From: Vermamoeba vermiformis
Taxonomy: Eukaryota; Tubulinea; Echinamoebida
Assembly (NCBI GenBank): GCA_045837725.1
Contig: JBEWZL010000239.1
Coordinates: forward strand, 620,001-684,000
Length of the DNA stretch: 64,000 nt
Reading direction: 5' to 3'
Shown: one piece after another, positions 48,901-59,633 of the stretch
Numbering within the stretch: position 1 is the first letter of the stretch
How the letters are laid out: each line of letters opens with the position of its first letter
Notes under the pieces: model-generated
The model's database searches: none
Seen by the model: only the letters and a program-made list of their open reading frames with translations
Told to the model about the DNA's origin: nothing
Position numbers and translations under genes: made by a program

Positions 48901-49199
48901 ACAATCGTTTGAGAAGGCCCAAGACCCCGCCAGTGCTTGGCGCACACGTGCACGTCAATCCCTTCATGCGCCCTTCGTCCTCTGCTGGTCAAATTGCCGC
49001 GTCTACAGTCTGGGGTCACGGTGCTTGGGGCCCGACGAACCCTTACTACGCCTCACCCGTGGCAGAGTACGTGAATCCGTACTACGCAGTCAAAATGACC
49101 GTGATCACCGCTGATAACGCTAACAACCCTCACCCTGGAAAATCAGACGACACACCACGAGACAAAACTCCGCGAGACAAAACTCCTCGCGATCCTTAA
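45999..49199 (+). CDS. Prominin-like pentaspan membrane protein
   Basis: Spliced exons give five membrane helices: AIFPALLIIFALAAPCVF, VAVGIIIIVSGATICLGVM, MWALLAILGANILLICAFYL, LVSIAFFVVILFLITAVYF and LFILALAMVVAWALMVV. Helices 1-2 are joined by a short cytosolic loop with a Cys cluster (CCCRKYGKC). Two large loops of about 200-300 residues lie between helices 2-3 and 4-5, both with N-glycosylation sequons (NSTH, NVT, NGS). This spacing is the prominin topology. Prominins bind cholesterol and mark plasma membrane protrusions. The C-terminal tail ends with TPRDKTPRDKTPRDP, a repeated unit. The N-terminus here is short and lacks a clear signal peptide, so a 5' exon may be missing. One intron is only 38 nt. 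Confidence 0.75.
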
Positions 49200-49330
49200 A
49201 ATAATTCATAATTACCGTCTGACTCAGATCAAGGTATTAAATTTTGAATTTTTGCGATGTAAATACTTGTAAAATAAACTGTACATGTTCAATGATATCG
49301 CACATGTGTTTATCTTTGTACGGACTTCGA
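49158..49330. repeat. Direct repeat copy A: prominin stop region and 3' UTR
   Basis: This 173-bp copy spans the last codons of the prominin-like gene, its stop (49197-49199) and the 3' UTR. It matches 52221-52390 in the same orientation, with small indels and substitutions. Shared blocks include CGAGACAAAACTCCGCGA, GATCAAGGTATTAAATTTTG and GTTTATCTTTGTACGGAC. Confidence 0.9.
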
Positions 49331-49380
49331 ACTTCGCGCCTTTTTTTATTTCTCTTTTATTTTAAACAACAAGTACACAA

Positions 49381-52145
49381 ATGGAGCATAATAATAAGTG
49401 CCGTTTGTTTACAAAAAAATGGGCAATAGCCACCGCAGACGCGGAGCATCGGTTAGACAACTATAGCGAGGTGGAATACGGCGAGCGGATGGCAACGCCC
49501 AGCAAAGCTTGCAACAAAACTGATGACGTCCATGGTAATTCTACTTCAATGTAATTACGCTGAAACTAATAGAAGTTCTCGCAGATATCATCCAAGAACT
49601 TCAAAAGATTAATATCAAAACACCTGGCAAATTACGCAGTTTTTCTAAGGTAACTTACTTTCCGTATGAATTAATTTAACAACCTTACAGAGTCTTTCGT
49701 CAAGCTCTAGCGCAAAATTTTCGTCTCCTGATTTTCCTAACTCGACCCTTGCAGATCATAACATCACTTTTTTGGAAGGAGCAAGTATCTCCGAGCTTGC
49801 TCAGAACGGTTTCGCAGACTTTCCTTTTATAATATTTGAAAAAGAGTTGCCCTTAGAGAGAGCGAGCCTGTCCAAGCTCCAGCGCTCTGTAATCGATCAA
49901 GAGCTACCCGTACGTTTCTTTTTATATTTATTGACTCACTAAAGATTTAATCTATAGGTTCACGACTACAAAGTGATTTGGCTCGAAAAAGGCGATAAAC
50001 ACGTGTTGACCAAGAATGGTGCAAACTGGGAAATTGAAGACGAAATAACCGAAGAACGCAGCGTCCTCTTCCAACCTTTTTTAAAGAAATTTGGTAAGAA
50101 GAGCCAAACAGGACGCAGGTCGGAAGACGCCGTTGGTGCGCCGATCCGAGACTTGTGCGGTGACCTGTTCTTCGTTAGCACAGGGTAAGTCATTTTTCGG
50201 TTAATAGCAATTTTGTCAAAATAATGACAGCTATTATTAGCAACAATCACCATATGCAGAATAGCCTTTATCAAGGTCCACTCACCTGCGAGCATCTAAA
50301 GCCGGACTTCGTCGCTGGTCCATTTGATATCATCGAGGAGAAAGTAGTTTCTGCTCTTGGTTTAGAGTCGCTTTTGGAGACAGCCGATCTCCTTTCAAGT
50401 TTTGATGTTGTTCCTGGTACTACAGTACACCCACTGCCATTTATTGTGGGCGAACTCAAAAAAGAAAACAAACCCTATTGTGCAGAGGACGGGTAAGTCA
50501 ATATCGAGCGATTAAGCGACAGTTAGCTAACTCCGCTTTAAGATACAAAGTAATGGTCGAGATGCTCATTGTTCGACTCGCACTTGACGCCTTGTTCGAG
50601 AAACCACCAGCCTATACATTCGGCATCCTTGAGGCTCATCACGAGTGGAGAATATTTGCAATGGTCAAAAATGGCGCAGGATATACCGTTGCCGAGATCT
50701 TCTTCGCGAATGATGCGAGAATGTTGGATCGCGTCTATATCGCCACCGTACTGCTTCGTTTGGCGACGTTCTTTGTGTGGCAGTTGCAATGTCTTAAACT
50801 TGTGTCTAAAGAACAACAAGAAGCGCTGAAGGAATTGTTTAAGCAAAAACAGACGCCTCGGACCACTCGCGCCAGTCATGAAAAAGAAACCAATGACATA
50901 GATGACGGATCTGATGCAGATGACGAGGATGATATAAATGACGGAGATGACGGAGACCCAAGTAAGAGAAGGAAATCTGAGGAGAAGAGTGAAAAAGGAC
51001 AAACGAATAACTTATCGGACGTGCGCCAGGTAAGTAATGCCGATGAAGTTTAACTACTATAGTGTTCTAATATTGTACAGTTAAACGGCAACGTTTTTTT
51101 GGCCAAGTGTCAAGGCGAAGATTGCATCATTAAAGTGGGGGAGATCCGCAAAATTCGACGAGAGTATACTAGATACAGGGAACTCCGAGGTAAATAACAA
51201 ATGCAATCAGAAAATATTTTACTAATTACAATTAGATTCTCAGTACATTGCTGAGTTACGGGCCGCGCACCAACTGAGTGCTACACGCGCATTCCTCGTG
51301 TTGAAACCATACAAACCCCTTCCCGTCTTCAAGTCAAAAGCTGACTTATTGCGCATAACAAAGCAATTACTCAGCGTATGTAAATTTGTCCAATCATATG
51401 TGTTAATATTGGGGTAGGTTTTGGCAGTCTTGCATGAACGAAGATTGGTTCATGGCGACATTAAAAATGGAAATATAGTGTGGGATGAAGCTACCAATAG
51501 CATCAAATTAATCGATTTTGAGGTAACGTTGGCATTAATGCTCCCTTATCACTGAATTCTAACGGCTATCCAGACGTGTGTACAGTTACCAAGCGGTGCT
51601 TTCTTTAAAACGCATCATGGAACAGAGCTTTTCAAAGCACCGGAGCTGCTTGAGGGACGTTGGTGTTCTGAAAAAGTCGACATATACTCGGCTGGTTTAG
51701 TGTGCGCAGCCATGGTTAGTTTCTGTTGTTCAACCGTTGGAGTCGCTCAACTAACGCGTTAACTCAGGTGTACGGTGGACAGATTCACACCACACATGCA
51801 CGTGAAGCGATACTCAAAGGCGTATTTTCGTCGCAAGTACCTCCGGAGTTTGCTGCTGTCATTCGTATGTTGAGGAATGGTTTTTTAACCAAACTAATGA
51901 TTGAATTAGCATTATTAAAGGGCATGCTGGCCGCAGCACCAGAAGATAGAATATCTGCCGACGAAGCTTTAACGATGTTGAATACTTTGGAAAATGAACA
52001 GGTCGCAACTGGCGTCCTGCCGTCTTCGGTGCCAGTTCGTGATGACAAAGAAAATCAACACGAAGCTAAGCCAAAGAAACCATTGGCTCAGCCTCAGCGA
52101 GCTCCGTTGGAGGGCATTATTAATTTAAGTCGGGTTCATAAATAA
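49381..52145 (+). CDS. Divergent protein kinase with N-terminal nuclease-like region (Crinkler/FunK1-like)
   Basis: About ten exons start from MEHNNKCRLFTKKWAIATAD. The N-terminal half has no catalytic match but includes LIVRLALDALFEKPPAYTFG and AEIFFANDARMLDRVYIATV, in an alpha/beta pattern like the restriction-endonuclease-like modules described in Crinkler-type proteins (pattern only). An acidic linker (DDEDDINDGDDGD) and KRRK patch follow. The C-terminal half is a kinase fold: VFLAKCQGEDCIIKVG, AVLHERRLVHGDIKNGNIVW (HGDIK for HRDLK, N kept), IKLIDFE (DFE for DFG) and LFKAPELLEGRW (APE). The same H-G-D and DFE changes occur in FunK1 and choline-kinase-like proteins. The gene lies between two direct repeats, copies A and B. 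Confidence 0.65.
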
Positions 52146-52220
52146 GTTGTTCCATGTAAATATGTAATAACGTAATAGTAAACTGTAAATATCTTTTCCG
52201 CCGTACTCGCGTCCACGGTG

Positions 52221-52390
52221 CGAGACAAAACTCCGCGATACAAAACCCTCGCGAGCCTCAAAATGATAATTCGTAATTACCGTCTGACTTCAGATCAAGG
52301 TATTAAATTTTGATAAATTTTGCGATGTAAATACTTGTAAATAAATTGTACCATGTTAACGCTATCTGTTTATCTTTGTACGGACCTCGA
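52221..52390. repeat. Direct repeat copy B: duplicated prominin 3' end
   Basis: This 170-bp copy resembles 49158-49330. The former coding part is broken, with CGAGACAAAACTCCGCGATAC and CCTCGCGAGCCTC out of frame with any gene. It now lies between the kinase stop (52145) and the TFIIA-gamma stop (52407), where it may serve both 3' UTRs. Confidence 0.9.
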
Positions 52391-52406
52391 TCTCACTATT
52401 TACACA

Positions 52407-52916
52407 TTATTTTTGATCTTCCAAGGCGTCCAATGCATTTTCTTCAGTAGGTTTGGCTACTTTAACATCAAGTGCTACTATTTTAACTTTATCGCACGTC
52501 ACAGTCTCGTTGTCTGTTCGAAATGTTGCGTTTTCCAGAATAAATGTCCACACGTTGTCACAAAATCGGTATGTATGTAAATGACCCTAAAATATTTATT
52601 ATAAATTATAGACACCATAATGGATGCATTAATCAAGCAATAGAATTGTTTTGAATTTTTAATAAAAATCGAAAAGTTGATAACTTTGTATTCTTACCTT
52701 GAAAGAAGCCTTGTTCTTAACTCGTGTCGACAATGCCTCAGCAAACGACTGCGAGGATTAGTACCATATTGATAGCCAGTGATGGCTGGATCTTACCTTG
52801 TCAAACTGAGCCAAAACTTTTTCAGCCAGTTCTTCGCTGAGCACGTTATTGTTCTTGAGCTCTTCTAATGTGTCTGTTAAACAATCTCCTAACGTTGTTT
52901 TTCGGTAGATTGACAT
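52407..52916 (-). CDS. Transcription initiation factor IIA gamma subunit
   Basis: Three exons give [20 protein letters not shown], then [32 protein letters not shown] and [20 protein letters not shown] with [13 protein letters not shown]. This is the helical bundle plus beta-barrel half of TFIIA-gamma (TOA2), at its usual length of about 115 residues. It joins TFIIA-alpha/beta to stabilise TBP on promoters. The tail [12 protein letters not shown] is acidic. An in-frame ATG at 52979 would add 21 residues, but 52916 gives the family start. Confidence 0.96.
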
Positions 52917-53351
52917 TGTGTTCGTCTTGGTTGCAAAATAAAACTGAATCCAAAACTGTTTAATGTTCTTGGCGAACACACACTCGAATAAAATTAATAA
53001 AAATCATTCTTATTTAACCAAATCTCCTCACGAAGCTAGCTGTAGTCCAGTACAGGTTCCGTTTTTTAGATGTACGAACACTTGGTAAATAAGCGAATAA
53101 TTCTATCACACTCTATATTCAACCGACTCTGCAAGTACGTTTCGTAATATTTATTCTGAATCGTCTCAAGTGACATCAAATTACATCGCTTTGGCACCAA
53201 AATACGAAGTGACAACATGGACTCGCTGCTATTGTGTTTGACTGCGTGTCAACAGCGTGCAGTGCTGTTGTGAACCGAGCTCTGCACTGAATCAATCGGT
53301 GCGTGCTCTAGGTCCGTTGCTGATGCTAGAAAATTGACTGCCAGGCAACAG
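52917..53351. other. Gene-free region
   Basis: About 435 bp between the TFIIA-gamma start and the TKL kinase stop. It should hold the TFIIA-gamma promoter and the kinase 3' UTR. A plus-strand mini-frame at 53217 (18 codons) has no support. Nothing else was seen. Confidence 0.5.
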
Positions 53352-56055
53352 TTAGACAGTCCAAGGTGATTGGCTGCTCGAATTTGGATCCGAGTCAGCA
53401 GGCAGCAATGAGATTAATTTGCTGCGCAGAGTTTTGAGTCGTTCGAGGATCTGATCAAAGTCCGGGCGATCAGCTGGATTGCGCGCACAACAGTCGCGAA
53501 TGAGCTGTGCGTATTCAGCGGGGATATTGGGAGGCATTTCGGGCAATTGACCCTAGCGCAGTGATTAGAACAGTGTGACACGTGTCAATCAACGAGCTCG
53601 AGACTTACCTGATCAATGTACCGCAGCACAGTGATGGCATCGAGACCCTCGTACGGGGCACGGTGACTGATCAACTCCCACAGCACAATGCCGAAGGAAT
53701 AGACGTCGCTCTTCTCGGTGTATTCTGACGACTCGTTCACGACTTCAGGACCTTGCCACGTCAAAGTGCCTTTGTACTTGCGACGCGAACCACCGCTGTT
53801 GGGCTCAGCGTCCTCAGCAGGCGTGTCTTCAATGATCTTGCTCAAGCCAAAGTCCGCGACTTTAATGTGATAGTTCTCGTCCACGAGCAAGTTGAGACTC
53901 TTCAAATCGCCGTGCAAGATCTTGTGCGCGTGCAAGTACTGCATGCCGCGTGCAATTTCAATGGCAATGCCAGTCTTCTTGGGCCAGCCGAGCACAGACT
54001 CCTTCTTGAGCAACTCAAACAAGTTGCCACCGGGAATGTACTCGGTCACGTAGCACACTGCCGGGCCATCTAGACACGCGCCTAAAAACAGCACGACATT
54101 GGGATGACGGAGCTTGCTGGTGATGATGGAAGGTCAGTTCAGCTCAAGCAAAGCACGCAATCAGTGCACGTACCTGACCAAAGTGATTTCTTGCAAAAAT
54201 GCCTCGAAGCTTTCAGCCGACAGGGCACTCTTGAGCATCTTGACCGCGACTTCAATGCCGCGCCACGTGCCCAAGTACACGTCAGAGAACGAGCCTTCAC
54301 CGATCTTCGCGGTCAATTTCATCTCGTTGTAGGCAATCTCCCATTGGAAGGGACTGGCCTTGCGCTTGATCGAGAGCGGCATGTCAAGCACCTCGCGCTG
54401 CGCGTGATGATGGACGGGCACGTGCGGCTGAGGCTGCAAGACTTGAATGGCACGTTGCAACAAGTCACGGATTGACGTCTCGGTGACAGGTGTCACTTCG
54501 AGGGGCGTGCCAGTGGTGCCGTGGACATTGGGATTGGCTCCTGCCTCGAGCAACACCTTCACAATGTCGATGTAGCCCATGCGCGCTGCCCAATGCAGTG
54601 GTGTTTCACCTGGTTCATGAACGACTGTCAGTTTCACTGAAAGCAGTGCGGTGACATCTGTAAAAGATCTCGTGGACTTTAAGACTCGCTGCTGGCCTCT
54701 ACTTAATTCTTGTGACGAATTTTCAGCTGAAATTTGAGATTGTAAACTGACCAGGAAAAATAACAGCAATGATTTCAAGAATGACGTTGCGAATTGGTCA
54801 AAAACAAGCAGCGAATATTCGTGCGATGAATTTCAAGCAGCTTGATCGTATTGGTGGAATTTAATATGATTTAAAGCGCGTACCGTGATCATTCAAGCTG
54901 TTAATGTTGGCGCGATTGTCGATCAGTGTTCGGACAATAGCAACATGGCCCTATTTAGGAAATTCATGAGAATAAAGATCTAATTGATTCGTGTTCTAAG
55001 TACTATTCTAAATTTCGCTCAAGAAAAGTTTTTTTCAGGTTCACATCCGGACTCACCTTCCAACAAGCGTTATGTAACGGAGTCTCGCCATTGAGATTTT
55101 GAGCGTCAATAAGTGCACCTTTCTATAAGAGTATTAGATATGCAATGTATAATAAAGTATTGACTGGTGATGAGGGCAATTAATAAAAAACTAGATCTAC
55201 AAAATCTTTTTAACTTTAGTTAGGGCAATTTGGCGTGGATAAAGCCGAACTTGATTTAACAATAGGAACATGACTTATTAAACGATTTAATATGCGCAGT
55301 AACGTCGTGCAATTTTAACAGGATTTTTGTAGAAATCTCGAATTATTTTTGATTATAATATTTGCTGCGGAGCCAGTTCGGATCTGTTTTCGAAAGACAC
55401 GCAGCGTAAAATCTTTTTGATTCTTAAAATCTTAGCATATTCTCAATAACATACCAGCAACAGTTGTTCAATTGTGTCTTTGTAATTGTCAGGAAAGTTT
55501 CTTGCATAATAATGTAACGCTGTATTTCCTTCTCTGTTGCCTTTTTCCGCGACTAAATAATCATATTAATATTGGCATATAATAGAGACATGTAAAAGTA
55601 ATCTTGAATAACAAATTAGGAAAATAAAATAAAAACCGATAATAATTTAAAAAATAATTACCAGCAATATTAGGCTGCGACAGGAGCATATAGAACATGT
55701 CCTTATTTTTGCTAAGCGCAGCAAAATGTAAAACAGTCCATTTGCTCGTAGATTCGATGGCATTAATGTCAGCTCCTGCGTCAATTAGCAACTGCGCGAT
55801 CTTGAGGTTGCCCAACTGTGCCGCAGAATGCAATGGGTATCTTCCGACGTGATTAGGGGTATTGACGAGTGCTTTCTTCTTCTTAAGCAAAGCTGCCACG
55901 AGATCTTCGTCGCCCATCTCGGTTGCTTGGGCAAGCAGCTTGACTTTGTCTTTTCTCTTCATACTAAACGAGTTCTTCCTAGAAATTATTTTGTATGACT
56001 TGTCATTTGTATTGTTGTTCTTATTATCAAAGTATAAACTGGCTGTCTCCATCAT
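53352..56055 (-). CDS. Ankyrin-repeat tyrosine-kinase-like (TKL) protein kinase
   Basis: The N-terminal exon has MMETASLYFDNKNN and a basic run, then ankyrin repeats: GRYPLHSAAQLGNLKIAQLL, KWTVLHFAALSKNKDMFYML, GNTALHYYARNF, GETPLHNACWK and GETPLHWAARMGYIDIVKVL. After a linker the kinase begins LTAKIGEGSFSDVYLGTWRG (glycine loop), VAVKML (Lys), KLRHPNVVLFLGACLDGPAV, KILHGDLKSLNLLVDENYHI, VADFGLSKI, WQGPEVV and VYSFGIVLWELISHRAPY. All catalytic residues are present; the HRD arginine is Gly. TNNI3K, ILK and many protist kinases share this layout. Substrates cannot be inferred. The 3' exons have TGACACGTGTCA (53576, intron) and TGACAGGTGTCA (54484, coding). Middle introns are longer and AT-rich. 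Confidence 0.93.
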
Positions 56056-56331
56056 TTTGGTTTATTTTTTGGATCCGAATTTTCTCTGGGGACAACTTAA
56101 CATGCAGTGTTGGACTATCTTCTTTAGCTTCTGATTAAATACGTGGAATGTGGTGTTGATCTAATAATCGTTGAAAAGATTAGATTTGACCTTTGTGTTT
56201 TGGGCTTTTATCAACTGAACAAATCCAACGTAAATTTCATCGAACTACTCCCACATAAATAGCCTCGAATTTAACGTTTGCAATTAAGTCTTCTTACTTA
56301 GAGCTAAGTAAGTGGCGCATATTTACTAGTT

Positions 56332-59300
56332 TTACTTCACATTGCAAACTTTCTTGTGGTTGATCCAATCCGCTTTCTGACAGACGACAGAGCAGTAGTG
56401 GATCTGCTTGCATCGCCCGCACAACGACAAGGGCACGCCAAATATTCCACATGTAGCGCAGAATTTCTTGGGCAGTCCAGGAGGGTGCACTATAATATTC
56501 CAATATACCGTTAGTGATCATTCGTCATCTTGCAATCTCACTGAAGTATACCATCGAACGAGTGCACTTCACCCGCTGGTGCTTTGCTCGGCTGCACGGG
56601 TTGCTGACTCGCGCGGGGACTAGATCGTGCGGGCTCAACGGGAGTGTCGTCAGGCAGTTCAATAATGCTCGACGGCACGCGGGGAGGCAAAGGGACTTTC
56701 GGGGCCTCGTCCATTTCCATTTGGAGATTGCACACGACAATCACTTTGGGGTCTGCAGAGGCCAAGAGCAGCTGATTCGTAGCCTGGCCGTCAGGGGCTG
56801 TTACTTGCGTCAGTTTGATGGCAATAGGGATCTCGCTGTGTTTGGTGTGAACGAAAATAACATTGCCAGTGACGAGATTGAGCACTTTGATTTGTTTCTT
56901 GGCCATAGAGCACGCTAAGTAGTCGCCGCACAGACTTAACACCACGCCCCAGCCTAAAGTATGAATTGTGAGTTGCGTGACTGGGCCGTGAAAATCTCTT
57001 CATGACACGCGTGTCAATTCTTACCATGCGTATCTTCGATGAAATTATGCAACAGGCGCTTCGTTTGATATGACCAAACCATGACGTGCTTCTCCTGTGT
57101 GCATGCAACGACGTAATTGTCGTTCATTTGACAGTCGAAGATCCACGTCCGCTTCACTTCTTCAGGCATTTCATACGCGTACAACAGCTCACCAGTCTCG
57201 AGCGAATGTTCTAACACGCACTTGGACGCAGAAATAATCGATTTCTTGTCCGGTGAAATGTACGCTTTGACCACGTGCGAGTAATGGCCGAACATCATGC
57301 GCTCTTGTTCATTGGTCTTTCTGTTCCACACGCGCACGACATTTTCACGCATGCAGCCAGTCACAGCGTAGTTGTCGTCAAACTAGTGTCGAGATTAGCA
57401 TGTGTGATGGACAGCAGGTGTTGAACTTACATCGACACAATAGACCGGACACGGGCTGCCAATGAAAGTGTTCTTGTTGGCTTTGGTCTGCACGTTGTCT
57501 ATTCGTATTTTAAAGTCCGTATGTGATGCATACGCGAGTTCTTTAGTATTCTCGTGATAACTGACTGCTGTTGGATGATCCACTTGGTAATGAATTCGTT
57601 CTCGATTGCCCAGCTGTCACTCGCGTTAGTATGACACGTGTCATTCGTTCAATTGACCTTACCGAGTTCGAAAAGTTCAAAAAACTAATTGTCTTGTGCC
57701 CTGAGCGCCATACAAAGTTATTTTTGGTGAATTCGCGTGGATGTCTCATCGGACCATCGGCCTCGGGTTCATGACACGTGTAACTCGTGGCTTGTAACTT
57801 CAACAGCTTCAAATTCTTACTGTAGTCCACATACCAGTTAGTAATTGAATAGTCTTAATTGTTCAGTGAACGTACGCTGAAGGACGATATTGAGGTGAGT
57901 CCTTGAATTCAAAGCGATGTACATCTGCTTGCAATAATTAGCTCGTTGTTCAGAACGGTAATTAACCTCCATACCCTTGGCTAGTTTCTTAATATAAGCC
58001 TTTAACTTCTCGTAGTCTTCAGCGTAATTGCCAGTCTCGAGCCCAAAATAGACACTCGGTGCCATTTTCAACATTTCATACGCCAAGCTGTATTTTTTCT
58101 GAATAACACAAGATGAATCATAAAATATCATTATTGTATAGTAAAGTAACGTACGATGGCCGCATAAGCTTTGACCATTTTGAAGTACTCGGGCGGATCA
58201 ATCAAATGATGCCAGTCATCCCAACTAATGGCCTCGTGATATTTCGCAATCGACAAGTCATATTTCTCCTCTTCAAATGACAACTTGGCAATGTCAGCTG
58301 ATTCTTTAGCGTAAGACTTGCGCGTCTTTTCGGTCTTTTTTCTGCACACGGCCACAGGGTCGTGACAGTGTTCGCAGATCGGAATTAATGGATCGTCTTT
58401 TGGCAGGTCCGCCCCCATTTTTAGTAATATCTCGCTGTAATCACCCATGTGGCCTTATTCACTGAATTAGCATTTCATGAACGGACAATCATGCTCGTAC
58501 CTTCATCGACACAATCGTGATAGAATGCCTCGCGAATGAGCGGCACTGCTTTGGTGTATTTGAACTTGGCCAGGGCCGCGACGAGTGCTGCATTGAAATG
58601 TGGTTTCTAAGAATAGAAGGCAAGGTGATTAATACATGCTGCTAGTGTTCAATTATGGTCGTCGTACTTGTTCAGTGTAGTTCATCAAACACTGCATGAA
58701 AAATTCACAAATTTGAGTTTTGTGCTCGTCTTCCACTTGTTCTGCGAGATTTTCTAGCGCCTCTGAAGCGAAATCTCGATTGGGCGCCTTTTGATTCTAT
58801 AAATGGTCATTAATATCATATGTGTATATACACACCACTATAGTCACGTACTGCAATGTATTCTTCGAGTGGTCTAATTGCGGCTGCTTTGAATTTTGGC
58901 AGCAATCTGACTAATTCATCGGGAGTCGCGTAATCGTCTTCTTTGCACGCAAATAACGGCACTAAAATGCGCGCGTCATCTTCAGTGAATCCTTCGTCGA
59001 CTGTATCGAGGGCCTGTTCATGGTAGAATTATTAGTGGCGTGTATGAATGAGATCTGCGTTTGTCGTACGCTAAGGGCTGAATATCGAGCAGCAGGATTG
59101 AGTTGCATCAATGATAAGTCACGTGCCATCGCTACGAGTGCTGGAATATGTTCTTTTGTAAAACCTAAGCGCTTGCATTCCTCGGGCGATAACTTGAGAA
59201 ATTTGAATTAATATAACGTCAAAATTACGAAAAATATTTTCTAAAAATAATAGGCGAGATAATGGTGATAAATAAACGGTTTGAGTAAAAAAATAAGAAA

Positions 59301-59483
59301 GAATATTCGGATCGATTATTTTTAGCTTTTGATTATTGGTTGACTTACGTCTTCTGGCACTTTTATTAAAAATGATAATGGTGGGTTTGCATATTGACGC
59401 ATAGTCTCTGGAGGAAACGTTGTGAAAGGGCGGATTTGCGCGCCTTCTTTCTTTTTCGCAGCCTTATTGGCTTTTCTTCTCAT
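56332..59483 (-). CDS. WD40-like protein with helical N-terminus and C-terminal MYND zinc finger
   Basis: The protein starts MRRKANKAAKKKEGAQIRPF. The N-terminal half has helical TPR-like segments (FTKEHIPALVAMARDLSLMQ, FASEALENLAEQVEDEHKTQ, DIAKLSFEEEKYDLSIAKYH). From about 57,830 it changes to beta-propeller-like repeats (HPTAVSYHENTKELAYAS, NYAVTGCMRENVVRVWNRK, NDNYVVACTQEKHVMVWS, LLLASADPKVIVVCNLQ). A Pro-rich linker leads to FCATCGIFGVPLSLCGRCKQ, then YCSVVCQKADWINHKKVC, a complete MYND zinc finger. The finger reads in frame only if the intron starts at GTATAC after the SFD codons. MYND fingers bind proline-rich peptides. No named family with this combination was recognised. An intron holds TGACACGTGTCA (57632). 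Confidence 0.7.
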
Positions 59484-59633
59484 ATCTCCGTTATTCCTCT
59501 ATTTTTGTAATGTTTTTTCGAAAGATTTGTTGTTAGTTATCCTTAAAAAATATGTGTAATGAAAAAACGGTCTTTAGAGTTAATTTTGGATCCACAAAGC
59601 TTCCTCAAAGAGAATTCATTGCTTTATTACTTA

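Noticed and set aside
50937-50965. Acidic D-rich run in the divergent kinase as a simple-sequence expansion.
   Set aside because: The codons are mixed and the run fits an ordinary acidic linker before a nuclear-type basic patch.
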